DNA of 64,000 nt from NCBI GenBank assembly GCA_015179125.1, contig WHVA01000067.1, positions 1-64,000 of the forward strand, given 5' to 3'. Numbering within the stretch: the first letter of the stretch is position 1; every line of letters begins with the position of its first letter. Source of the stretch: Gautieria morchelliformis. Taxonomy: Eukaryota; Basidiomycota; Agaricomycetes; Gomphales; Gomphaceae. The notes beneath the pieces are model-generated. The model was not told where the DNA came from and ran no database searches. It worked only from the letters and a program-made list of their open reading frames with translations. The translations under genes were made by a program, and so were the position numbers. Positions 32,960 through 43,055 of the stretch are shown one piece after another.

Positions 32960-34369
32960 TGGAGGTAATGAGCAGCTCTGTAAGGCGGGCTTGGGAAAAG
33001 AGTGGCACTTATAGACCCGGGGAATCGCTGTAAATACTAAACACGCTTGAGAAGATTGTATCGGCGCTTCTGCATACACGGTTCCAATGTGCCTGGCATC
33101 AACTGGTCAATAGAACCCGATAGGATGCGCTTAAAATATCAGTACTTGACTAGCGACGCGTGGACTAGTGCTCCAGTTCGGTGGCTCCAGCTGTTGGTCG
33201 ACGTGTCGCCAGGATCCGTTGCCGTAATGGGATCCTTCGGTAACTGTTGCCTGTTCGTATTGCTGAGGAACGATCGATTTGCCGACTGGAGCGGGTCCAT
33301 TTCTTGGTCAATGGTGCCTCTATGCGTAATCGTATGATAATGATGCTGAGACTTTCTCCTTGTCAAAAGGTTGATGACCTCCGCAGCTGATGGAGTCCGT
33401 GTGCTGCCTCGCCAAGTTAGCGCGCGTTTCACACGATTCTGGATCAGCTGTCGAACGCGAGGCCGGTTTCGGCAGACAAGCTGGGGAGGGGCGTCCGGGA
33501 CTTAGCCCAGCCCTTGATTACACCCTCACCGGCTGTCTGGTGATGTTCTCGGCCATTCTATCGAGGGCACAAGGAGGTAAGTATGATGTCAGGCCTATAT
33601 ACTTGTCCTCCATACCAGCTCCAATCCGGTATGCGGCATCGGCTGAACGAGGTTTCAAGCCCTCAACTTGCAAAGTTCTTTGATAGGCTACGCGCGCCGG
33701 GTATCGTTTCCAGGATATAGGTCTTCAAGTGGAAGCGCTGGTTATCAGCTGGCAGTGGCTGGGAGTTCACCGGGTATGTAGCATAGGCACGAGTGCGCTA
33801 TAAGTGCCGGATTTCGGAATTTGAAAAGTATTTGTGTGCTGGAGGAAATCAGGTCTGCGTACAATGGTAGGATCGCTGCAGCACCATATACAGCTGTCCC
33901 GTCGACCGCTGTCCAAGGTCTATAATCTCCGACCTCTAACTGCAACGCAGTCAACGACACCGAGTCATGGTGTGTTTTCTTCCCTTGACCTATGATATGT
34001 TTCCTGAATTCTGCCAGAGATAGGGTACCCACATAGCAGACCCGGGAAGACAAACTGCTAGGAATGTTGCTGACCATCAGAGATTATATGGCTTAGTTCT
34101 GGCGATACTGGTAGATAAACACAATCAGCCTGCAAGGTCCGCGTAATGCATACTACCAATAACAAATAAAACAGCCAGTAACACATAATGTAATGCATAT
34201 TTAACCAGTAACCCTTGACGGGACCAGAATTTCGAAATCACAAACCCTGGTCTCTGATGACGGTCTGATAGACGTGCACCCTGACCCGTCATCAGAGAGT
34301 GGCCACTAGAAAATAGTTAGTGGTACTACTAGTGGAAATTATGCTTCCTGAATAATGTACTCTGAAATG
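32960..34369. other. intergenic, upstream of the aquaporin
   Basis: No gene, RNA or repeat is supported. Open stretches here are short and lack family resemblance. Confidence 0.5.
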
Positions 34370-35864
34370 CAAGCAGGTAGAGCGGGATACAGTATTAGAA
34401 TTCGACAGCGCCGCTTCTTAGCCACGATACAACAATAACGATAGGAGATGCTCATGCTAGGTTTGAACAACTTCTGACTTTTGTGCTTGGCTGTGTCTAT
34501 AGTCTGATGACTTACTGACATACATAAGGCGAGATGGCTTCTGCCTTCAGCATTGTAATCTATCTATGAATAAAATTGACTATGGAACTGGTCAAGATAG
34601 AGTAGAAACGGGAGAGAGGGTATCGTGATCCTTCGTAAAGTGACTCTCTTCCTAGGAATGTTAGCTCTCTTCTTCCTCTTCAAGACAGGGAAAGCGGACA
34701 GGGAAAGCGCCAGGGGGTGCCCCAATCCCCAACGCCTTGGGATCCCCTCGAACCAGCATGTTAATATCTGATCCAGAAAGCTGACCCACATTGTACTCCC
34801 ATTCTATATCACATCCGACATAGACTGGGAATACAAGGTGCGTCAGCTTTAGCGGCGACCAGCCTTCCCAGCGTCGCGTCACAGTTTGAGATGGTGGGGA
34901 TCACGCCACTCTGCTGTCTCGGACTGCACGACGACGTTGAGAATAGAAGGGGACGGCACGGTGAGCACCGTGACGGTCGAGAAACTGTCCTCGGAGAACA
35001 TGTACGGTGTGGCTGATGAGGTGGGGGAGGAGGAACAGGGCAGTAAATCCGAGCTCTTTTGCTGATCAATGCTGAACCGGCGGCAGCCCTGCTAACTACC
35101 GGCCTCTCGTCAGTGAGCCGACAAGGCCACCATACCATGGGATCGACCGCGAGTCACGGAGCACTCGTCAAGTGCCTCTTCCGCTCGACGTTGTGCGCTT
35201 CGCGTAAGGTACCGTTCTTCCTAGGAGTAACTCTCTTCTTCCTCTTCAAGACAGGGAAAGCACTAGGTGGTGCCCAAAACCCGAACGCCTTGAGTTCCTC
35301 CCGAACCAGCCTGTTAGCCTCTGATTCAGAAAGCTGACGCACCTTTCTCTTGTCAGAGCGGCAACCAGCCTTCTCGGCGTCATAGTCTGAGATGGTGGGG
35401 ATCACGCTAGTCTGACGGTGCTCGGACTCGATGACGATGTCGGGAATAGAAAGAGGCGGTATGGTGTGCACCGTAACGGTCGAGGAATTATTCTCGGAGA
35501 ATATGTACAGTGTGGCTGGTGAGGTGAGGGAGGAGGGACGGGGCAGTAAGTTCGAGCTCTTGCTGATCAATGCCGAACCACCGGGAGCCCTGCTAACTAC
35601 CCGCCTCTCGTCAGTGAGCTGACATGGCCATACCATAGCATCGAGCGTGAACCACGGCGCACTCGTCCAGTGCCTCTTCCGCTCGACGATGTGCGCTTCG
35701 ACCCTTGGCAGCTTTAATTCCTTGAGCCTCGCGACATCACGAAGGACCACCTGCTTTACAGCAACGATGGTCTGGGAGACATGGAGAATTTTTGTAAACG
35801 GTCAAAGGCTTGTGAACGCGGAGGATATACGAGAAAGAAGTACTTTGGAAAGCGCTTGGGGGTC
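34370..35864 (-). repeat. left arm of a large inverted repeat
   Basis: About 1.5 kb that pairs, in reverse complement, with 36377-37965. Matching blocks include GCGCTTGGGGG near 35851-35861 (inner end), the VERKRHxTSAPW coding-like block, the MVWPCQLTDERxVVSRAPGGSA block, and the GCTGTCGAATxCTAATACTGTATCCCG block near 34383-34420 (outer end). Within the arm two related units follow in tandem on the minus strand (about 35,750-35,230 and 35,220-34,620), each with the same coding-like blocks and a RKVRQLSESEANRLVREELK-type segment. No known family is recognised; frames are decayed. Confidence 0.7.
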
Positions 35865-36376
35865 CTCGCTTGACAGAGAAAGATATGCGCCGTTCTTCGC
35901 AGCAACGCTGACGCTGTCTCGCGACGTGTAGACCTTCCCAGACAGGCTCGGACGTGCTAATGCAAGCCAGACAAGCTGGCTGTTTCGCGATTGTCCCAGT
36001 AGCAAGTCGGATGTGGGTGGCTACATCCGACCCACTACTGCAGTAGCGAGTCGGACGTGGCCATTCACACGGTACCTGGGTCGCTATGAAGACTGCCGGG
36101 AGACGCTCGACGGCTCAAGCAGGCGGTCACTGCAACGTGACAATAACAGTGAGTCGGATGTGGCCAGCCACACCCGACTTGCTACGGCCCGGGCAACATT
36201 CGCGAAACAGTGAGTCGGGATGACCACACACGACTCGTTATTGCAACAATCGCGAAACATCTGGCGTGTCTAGCTTGCGTTTGCACTTCCATGCCTGCCT
36301 CGGTGGATCTGCATGTCTCGAGACAGCGTTAGCGCTGCTGGAAAGAATGGTATAAATCCTTCCTCTATCTAGCTAG
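35865..36376. repeat. spacer of the inverted repeat with short palindromes
   Basis: The spacer carries several short palindromic modules: GTCGGATGT...ACATCCGAC at 36006-36031, and further copies of a (C)AGT(A)GC(A/G)AGTCGGA motif at 35998, 36041, 36150 and 36208. A CGCGAAACAGTGAGTCGG motif near 36203 resembles the arms of the hairpin at 38222-38278. They look like copies of a small fold-back element. Confidence 0.55.
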
Positions 36377-37965
36377 GATCCCCCAAGCGCTTTCCAAAGG
36401 ACTTCTTTCTCTTATATCTTCCGCCTTCAAAAGCTTTTAACCGTTCACAAAAATGCTCCAACTTCCCCAAACCCTTCTCCCTCTGAAGCAGCTGGTCCTT
36501 CATGGTGTCGCGAGGCGCAACGAAGTAAAGCTGCCCAGGGTCGAAGCACACGTCGTCGAGCGGGAGAGGCACTTGACGAGTGCGCCGTGGCTCGCGCTTG
36601 ATGCTATGGTGTGGCCTTTTCGGCTCACTGACGAGAGGCCGGTGGTTAGCAGTGCTCCCGATGGTTCGGTATTGTTGAGCAGGAGCTGGCACTAACTACC
36701 CCGTTTCTCCTCCCTCACCTCACCGGCCACACCGACAACATTCTCCGATGACAGTTCATCGGCCGCCATGGTACACACCATATCGCCCCCTTCTATCCCC
36801 ACGTCGTCGTCCAGTCCGAGCACCATCAGACTGACGCGATCCCCACCATCTCAGATTCTGGCGCCGAGAAGGCTGGTCGTCGTTTTAACAAGAAGAAGGT
36901 GTGTCAGCTTTCTGAATCAGAGGCTAACACGCTGGTTCGACAGGATCCCAATGTCCTGAAGACGTTGGGATTTTTGGCACCCCATAGCGCTTCCCTGTCT
37001 TGAGGAGGAAGAAGAGAGTCATTCCTGGGAAGCTTAAGCGAAGCACACATCGTCGAGTGGAAGACGCATTCGGCGAGTACTCTGTGGCTCGCGGTCAATC
37101 CCATGGTATGGTGGCCTTGTCAGCTCACTGACGAGAGGCTGGTAGTTAGCAGGGCGCCCGGTGGTTCGGCATCGATAAGCAAGAGCTCGGATTCACTGCC
37201 CTGTTCCTCCCCCCCCACCTCATCAGCCACACCGTACATGTTCTCCGAGGACAATTTCACCGACACGGTGCTCACCGTGCCTCCCCGTTCTATTCCCATC
37301 GTTCTCCAGTCCGAGCACCATCAGACAGGCGTTTTTCCCACCATCTCGAATTGTGACGCTGAGAAGGCTGGTCGCCGCTCTGACAAGAAAAAGGTAGCGT
37401 CAGGTTTCTGAATCAGAAGCTGACACGTTGGTTCGGCAGGATCCCAAGATGTCGGGATTTTTGGCACCCCCTGGCGCGTTCCCTGTCTGGTTGTTTTGCG
37501 AAAGTTTACGATACCCTCTCTGTATCTTGTTCCCGTCTCACCTGTATCTCGTTCCCGTCTCAACTGTATCTCGTTCCCGTCTCAACTGTATCTCGTTCCC
37601 GTCTCAACTGTATCTCGTTCCCGTCTCAACTGTATCTCGTTCCCGTGTCAATTGTATTTTGTTCCCGTCTCAACTGTATCTTGTCCCGTTCCATAGTCAA
37701 TTTTATTCATGGATATATTACTGTAATTCCATAATGCTGAATGCAGGAAGAAGCAATCTCGCCTTAATAAGCCATCAGACAATAAGCCATCAGACAAATA
37801 TACACGCATCCAAGGACAAATGTCACATTTTCAGGAGAAATTGTCGAACCCTGGCAGCATCTTCTATAGTTGTCTGTCAGTGTTGTATCACGGCGATCCG
37901 TCTCAATACTAAACGAGGAGCCGCGCTGTCGAATCCTAATACTGTATCCCGTTTCGCCTGCGAGT
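36377..37965 (+). repeat. right arm of a large inverted repeat
   Basis: Mirror of 34370-35864. Two related units run in tandem on the plus strand (about 36,452-37,020 and 37,045-37,480), each with the coding-like blocks MVW(P/W)..LTDER.VVS and S.S.PATPY.FSEDNF. The outer part contains a 22-bp minisatellite that is not expanded in the left arm. The arms are clearly diverged, so this is not a recent duplication or an assembly fold-back artefact. Confidence 0.7.
37520..37694. repeat. 22-bp minisatellite, about 8 copies
   Basis: The unit CTGTATCTCGTTCCCGTCTCAA is repeated about eight times head to tail with few changes, for example CTTG for CTCG in the first and last copies. It is 22 bp long, so it is not a multiple of three and is unlikely to be coding. 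Confidence 0.9.
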
Positions 37966-38221
37966 ATATTGACGTCGCGTTGCACCCTAGCTATGCATAG
38001 TCGATCGCGTTATACTATTGGTCTGTGTACTATTTTTGGTTGTTTTCCTGCAAGCCATTGAGACTCCAAAACTTTCCGAGCCACGTCGCGGTCGGGACCG
38101 ATGCAGGTTATACAAGGGAGGGCCCAAGGAAGACTGCCGGGAGACAGTGAGGCTCGACGGTTCGGGCAGCTAGCGGGCGGTCGCTGCGACGTGTCTGGCT
38201 AGATGCCGTCCTACTGCAATA

Positions 38222-38278
38222 ATATTAGCGAAACAGGGAGTCGGTTGTGCCACACCCGCCTCCCTGTTTCGCTAATAT
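38222..38278. repeat. perfect 19-bp-arm hairpin
   Basis: ATATTAGCGAAACAGGGAG (38222-38240) is followed after a 19-bp loop by its exact reverse complement (38260-38278). Related motifs lie in the inverted-repeat spacer near 36203, and the upstream GAAGACTGCCGGGAGAC block (38130) also recurs at 36088. This suggests a small dispersed fold-back element. Confidence 0.75.
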
Positions 38279-39096
38279 GATCCCCGTGTAAATTTTAAAT
38301 TGGTAGAAAGTTGATCGTTGAGATATAGGACACGCGGAGGTTCAGACAGCATCGTTCATGGGGGAGGGGATTGGCTCTTCTATGCCAAGCAGGGACACGA
38401 GTACACCGGTGCTAACACAATGAAACGCCGTTAAACGCCAAAGGCAAGGTTTGGAACGACGCCACGAATCAATACGAGTTTTGATATAAATGGATTGATG
38501 GCTGTTTGGTATGGGGAGATATTCGACGAGTGGATGGAGACGCTGACTGTACAGGAAACCGGTGGGACGGGGGTTTTGAGAGAAGCTGGGAGCAAGTAAT
38601 GACGTGTGAAAGGGACCGATGAGGGGAAGACTACAGCAGAAAGGCCTAAAATGGGACATCTGCCTGTGAGTAGCCACGATAGAGAAATGGTGCGGAGCTA
38701 CTTTGATTTGAGAGACTGATTGACGAGATAGGAGACTACCATTTATCAGATATAAAGGCGATAAAATGGACGGGAAATAAGTGCTAAAACCCCAATGGCA
38801 GAGTGGAGATAAATCGGAGGCTGTCCTTGACCAACTCACTGGCATCGAGATGAAAAAAGGCTAGGGGACGGAAACAACGGTGCTATCTGATTTCGTAAAA
38901 GATATTCGTACTTACCTCCCGTGACGTATGAACAAGACAAAACTACTGGCAGTTCAACTAGAAATTACCGGTACCATTGGCTGCATGGACTACACCAGGA
39001 AACGGGTGAGTGTCGACCTATTAGAGGTTTCGACATCTGAAGCAACAGATACGTAAGGTAATAGAGTAGTTTCCAGAATTCACAGGCGAAGCCATC
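38279..39096. other. intergenic, no supported gene
   Basis: A 167-codon open stretch on the minus strand (38342-38845) has no recognisable domain and unusual composition. It is not called as a gene. Confidence 0.45.
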
Positions 39097-39278
39097 TACA
39101 GTAGACTCCCTCCTAACGCATACCCCTCGGGATAGCCCCAAAGGTATGCGTTTTCAGGGAGTATGGGGTATTCGAGAGGTTTTTGGCCCTGCAAACCAAC
39201 TTTGGGAGATGCAAAAATGTATGGCCTTTGAGGGAGTATGGGTTATCTGAGGTATCTGTTAGGAGGGAGTCTACTGTA
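39097..39278. mobile_element. pogo/Tc1-mariner-like MITE
   Basis: Perfect 21-bp terminal inverted repeats (TACAGTAGACTCCCTCCTAAC at 39097-39117 and its reverse complement at 39258-39278) bound about 180 bp with no coding capacity. The outermost TA on both sides fits the TA target duplication of the Tc1/mariner-pogo superfamily, and the CAGTAGAC-type end recalls pogo/Fot1 elements. It lies about 140 bp before the start codon of the downstream gene. Confidence 0.8.
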
Positions 39279-39420
39279 TGTACGTTCCGCAACCGTGTAT
39301 ACGATGCGCGGCGGACGCCGCGCTATTGGATGGTTTGTGCAAACTCCGACACTCTTCCGGAGCAATTTTCTTCTCGTCCTCGACGACGCAGACGACGCAG
39401 TCTCGCGGTCTAACACGACA

Positions 39421-41457
39421 ATGAGCGACAAAGACTCTTTGTTCGGCAGCCCACCGCCGTCGCCAGCCAGAGGTAGGTCACCGTCGCTCGCATTGCCAGA
39501 GAGCTCGGGGTGGCGCCTAGATGCGCAGACTAGTTCACAAAACGTGGGGACCATTGCACTCCCTGGTTCCCAAAGTCTTTCTTCTAAACTTCCAGTCTTC
39601 CTTAACCCAGCCTTGCCCAGTGAGAACCGTGTTCTCCAACTGAGGCCTCCGGCACAGCAAGCGCCTCGACGCCGAGGCACGAGCCACGCGGAAACACCTG
39701 CACCCGCACTGCAGAATGCACGCACGGACCGCACGTTACGCGATTTGGTCGGCCTCGTTTCCCACTTCGAGCCCGTCGCGACCGCATCAGCCTCAAAACC
39801 GCCCCCAATTGCCGTCCCTCTGCCCCGAGCCAGCTACGCCCCAGGATGGCCTCCACCAGGTTCCGCGCAGAATCCCATCGAGATCGACGGGGCTCCGGGT
39901 CCCGCGGACGCTGTCAACAGCGCGCTTATCGCCCTCGCCGGGACTGTGGCCAATGCATTAAAGCTGCCGACGACACACCAGGAAGTGCCGCTATCCAAGC
40001 CCACCGTCAATAACGTCCTATACTGCATCAAACATGACCCGAAACTTATTCCAGCATTACAAGCTACGTACGAGTATCTCGGCAGCATTCCAAATAATTC
40101 ACAGCTGCCCCCGCGTTCCTTCTCTCACGTCACTGGCAGTCAATCTGACACTTCGTCTAGCAAGAATAAGAAGCGCAAAAGGAAAAATTCAGGCCCTCCG
40201 GTCCCCGCGGGGGCGGGGCACTGGGACATTGCCTTCCCATGTGCGCCTAGACAAGAATCAGGGCACTCCCCCGAGTGGCACCTCGAGCGTGGGCGTCGCA
40301 TGCTTGGAGAGCTGTTAGGGTTGTTTGAGAGGGGGTTTGCCAAGGTGAGGGAGGGCGAAGCAGCTAAGAGTGGCATGGCGCCATCGCAGCAGCGAAAGAA
40401 AAAGCCACGGACTCCTGGCATCGAGTCCGTTCCGAGATGCGGAGCTGAGGGGCCAATAGCGCCAAGTTCTGACACGGGAAGTAAACCGGGAGCTGACGCA
40501 GAAGGTGGTGGGTTAGATTATGAGAGGATGGCCGACTGGCTGTCCTCAGTCTCCCCGCTTCCCACATCGTCCATCATTGATTCCACAAATACAACCGACA
40601 CGCCATGTCCCTCGTCGGATCCCGCGTCCTTATCCTCCAATAACTTGTTCGACTTCATTGCCATGCTTGGACCGAACCCCGCGGATGCTCAGACTGCACA
40701 AGTCGATATTACCGACGACGACTTCGACTTTGCGGGGGCCTTCGACGGATTTGATACGGGGATTGAGCTTAACGACTCGACCTGGGAAGCGATGCTTGGG
40801 TCGGTCCCCGCGCCACAGTCCATGAACGATATCACGGCGTTTTCGATACCGGACATACAGTCCGCCGCAGTGCAGAGTGGGATAAACGAATTGGTGCTCG
40901 ATCCTGCACTGGCGCTCCAATCCACCCATGGCGTCCCCAGCGCGCAGTCCGCTCAGACACCCGCTCTACCGCCGGAGAGTCAGGATGCGACGTTTCAACC
41001 CGCGGCATCCGGGGCGCTGTCCTCACTCGTGGACAGCGCGGCAGGCCCGTTGCAGTGCGATGCACGTGCAGGGACAGAGGTCGAATTCACGGACAGTACG
41101 TCTCTCTCCATCCCTCTCGTCGAGGCATTTGTAGCTCAACATGCACCAGCACAATCCGTGGATGCGCCCACCCTGCCCACCGTCTCCACTGCGTCTGGCT
41201 CGTCCTCGCAGCGTGGCGCGACCCCAAGCACGTGCGCGCCCAGCCCGATATCGCCTGCCCCGAGTGGGAGCGCAGCCCTGTCGGCGGCGGGGGCAGCGAG
41301 GCCGTCCAAGGTCGAGCGCAGAGCGGCGGTGCTGGCGCGCGCGCGGGAGCACCGGGCGCAGCTCCTTAAGGAGCTGGAGCGGGCACGCGTGCAGCGATGG
41401 GAGCTCCTTATTGAGGGTGGGGTGTTGCGAAATCTTGAGAAGGATGGGGCACAATAA
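39421..41457 (+). CDS. hypothetical low-complexity protein
   Basis: A single exon with 678 codons begins MSDKDSLFGSPPPSPARG. An ATG further upstream in the same frame (about 39238) would start inside the MITE and is less likely. The protein is rich in Pro, Ser and Ala. It has a Lys/Arg cluster, KNKKRKRKNS (about residue 245), a conserved-looking helical segment PEWHLERGRRMLGELLGLFE (about 290), a second basic cluster QQRKKKPR (about 330), acidic patches and a C-terminal helical segment with VERRAAVLARAREHRAQLLK near 640-660, reminiscent of a short basic coiled coil. This suggests a nuclear, largely disordered regulator, but no known family was recognised. Confidence 0.72.
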   Translation: MSDKDSLFGSPPPSPARGRSPSLALPESSGWRLDAQTSSQNVGTIALPGSQSLSSKLPVFLNPALPSENRVLQLRPPAQQAPRRRGTSHAETPAPALQNARTDRTLRDLVGLVSHFEPVATASASKPPPIAVPLPRASYAPGWPPPGSAQNPIEIDGAPGPADAVNSALIALAGTVANALKLPTTHQEVPLSKPTVNNVLYCIKHDPKLIPALQATYEYLGSIPNNSQLPPRSFSHVTGSQSDTSSSKNKKRKRKNSGPPVPAGAGHWDIAFPCAPRQESGHSPEWHLERGRRMLGELLGLFERGFAKVREGEAAKSGMAPSQQRKKKPRTPGIESVPRCGAEGPIAPSSDTGSKPGADAEGGGLDYERMADWLSSVSPLPTSSIIDSTNTTDTPCPSSDPASLSSNNLFDFIAMLGPNPADAQTAQVDITDDDFDFAGAFDGFDTGIELNDSTWEAMLGSVPAPQSMNDITAFSIPDIQSAAVQSGINELVLDPALALQSTHGVPSAQSAQTPALPPESQDATFQPAASGALSSLVDSAAGPLQCDARAGTEVEFTDSTSLSIPLVEAFVAQHAPAQSVDAPTLPTVSTASGSSSQRGATPSTCAPSPISPAPSGSAALSAAGAARPSKVERRAAVLARAREHRAQLLKELERARVQRWELLIEGGVLRNLEKDGAQ

Positions 41458-41635
41458 CGAAGAAGCATGCGGTCAAAGGTCATATCAATAGATGTACGCT
41501 ATCGTCGTATAGTCATATCATAGGTACTCTAGTATGCGGATGCTCTATCCAGCTGCTGAATCTCATTGCCGCAGAGGGCGAGTCAGTCAGAGGTGTGTCT
41601 CAAGATGATAATTTTTTTTTTGCCAGGATGATTAG

Positions 41636-42995
41636 TTACTGAATGAGAATCATCCATGCCAGAATAAAATAGAACAGCCTGACTCGCGCTGCGTTAGTCA
41701 ACGAATCCAAAAGACAACGTTTTACGCTCACAGAAGCGGGTATACAGCGAGCAATATGCGCTGCTGCTCGATTTTCGTGCCGTCGAGGAAATTAACAGAC
41801 GCTGGAGAGGTGCTGGGTTAGCCGATCACTGCCGTGAGAACGGAGAAAAGGTGGCACCCCAGCAACACCATGCCCACGCTAGCAGCGCGATGGGGGCGCG
41901 GATCCAGAGTTTGCGGACGAAGCAGGCGATGAGGGCTGCGATGTCGAGGGGCGCGACGCAGTACCCGAGGACGCAGAGCGCTTGGAAGAAGGAGCTGCGG
42001 GGGACGTCAGGGCGGGGAGTGGCACGGGGCAGTTCAGCACTTACACGCGGCCGCCGAGGAGCTGTGGGATATGGATATCAATCATGGGTAGAAGGAGATG
42101 GAGGGGAGGGAGGGCGTACTTTTGCTTGGACGGTGACGACGAGGGAGCCTACGGAGACTATGACGACGACGCCCGTAAATACGCCCAGCGACTGGGCTTG
42201 GGGCGCCTGGAATGGCAATGGGGGTGAGCCGGGTCGGGATGTGGCGGATGGGATGGCGGACGCACGTTTACGCTGAGCATGACACCGAGGAGGAGGCACA
42301 GCACGAGCGGGCCCCACAGGTCCCAGTCCCTGTCGGGAGAATAAGGAATAAGAATAAGGCGTGCCAACACGCGCACGCACCGCAGGACCTCGCGCCCGCT
42401 CCCCGCGCGGCGCGGGTAGAGCACCTGCACGAGCTTGGAGTATATGGACAGGAGATCGCGGGCCTGCGCGGCGGTCAGTGGTCAGTGGTCAGTGCACAGC
42501 GGGGGCGGGGGCGGGGGACTCGCGATGGTGGCTGTGACGGGCTCGTCGAGCGTGTCGGCGCCGGCGTAGCTGTGGCGGGCAAGCGTGAGTGTGAGCGTGC
42601 GTGTGCGTGTCGGTATGGGTGTGCGGGACGTACCGCGTCTCGACGCGCACGCCGCCGACGGTGCGGCGTGTGCTCGTCCCCGCGGCGCCGCCGCTCCCAA
42701 TGTTCCCCGAGAGCGGGGATGCCGCGCCGCTGCCGCTGCTGCTGCCACCGCCGCCGCCGCCCGGAGGCGCGAGCTGCTCCGGCGCGCGGCTCTTCCCCTT
42801 GCCAATCTGCGACGACGACAGGTCGTCCGGCGGGAGCGTCGGGCGGGAGAACGCGGGGATGGACTCCTCGTCGTAGTCCTCGTCGTCTGCGTATGTGCGT
42901 CAGCTGCGCAGGCGGGATTTTTGACAGAGAATGCCCATACCAGCCTGGATAAACTGCGAAGTTGCCGTGCCCGGCGTTGGAGGTACTGCTGCCAT
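41636..42995 (-). CDS. Yip1-family Golgi membrane protein (YIPF type)
   Basis: Exons on the minus strand begin MAAVPPTPGTATSQFIQA (start 42995). A Ser/Gly-rich cytosolic segment follows (DEESIPAFSRPTLPPDDLSS), then a YAGADTLDEPVTATI block, a VQVLYPRR block, and the multi-helix Yip1 domain: DWDLWGPLVLCLLLGVMLS, GVVVIVSVGSLVVTVQAKL, FFQALCVLGYCVAPLDIAAL, IRAPIALLAWAWC, ASVNFLDGT and LFYFILAWMILIQ with the stop at 41636. DLWGP and the GYC.APL block are hallmarks of the Yip1 domain. These proteins bind Rab GTPases and act in ER-Golgi vesicle traffic. The region is very GC-rich. Its start lies only 60 bp from the start of IWS1 on the other strand. Confidence 0.83.
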
Positions 42996-43055
42996 GGTTT
43001 GCTTTGCGTGTATGTGACAGCGTGACAAGCGTAACACCGCATTTTGCTACCCGCC
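42996..43055. promoter_or_regulatory. 60-bp gap between divergent start codons
   Basis: The Yip1-family gene (minus) and IWS1 (plus) start codons are 60 bp apart. Any shared promoter must overlap the transcribed leaders. The gap has no clear TATA box. Confidence 0.5.

Noticed and set aside
37520-37694. CRISPR array
   Set aside because: The units are contiguous 22-mers without spacers, and the host is a eukaryote.
34370-37965. Assembly fold-back artefact
   Set aside because: The arms differ by many substitutions and by a minisatellite present in only one arm.
38342-38845. Minus-strand open stretch of 167 codons
   Set aside because: No domain, no homologous pattern in the flanks and no convincing start context; kept only as intergenic.
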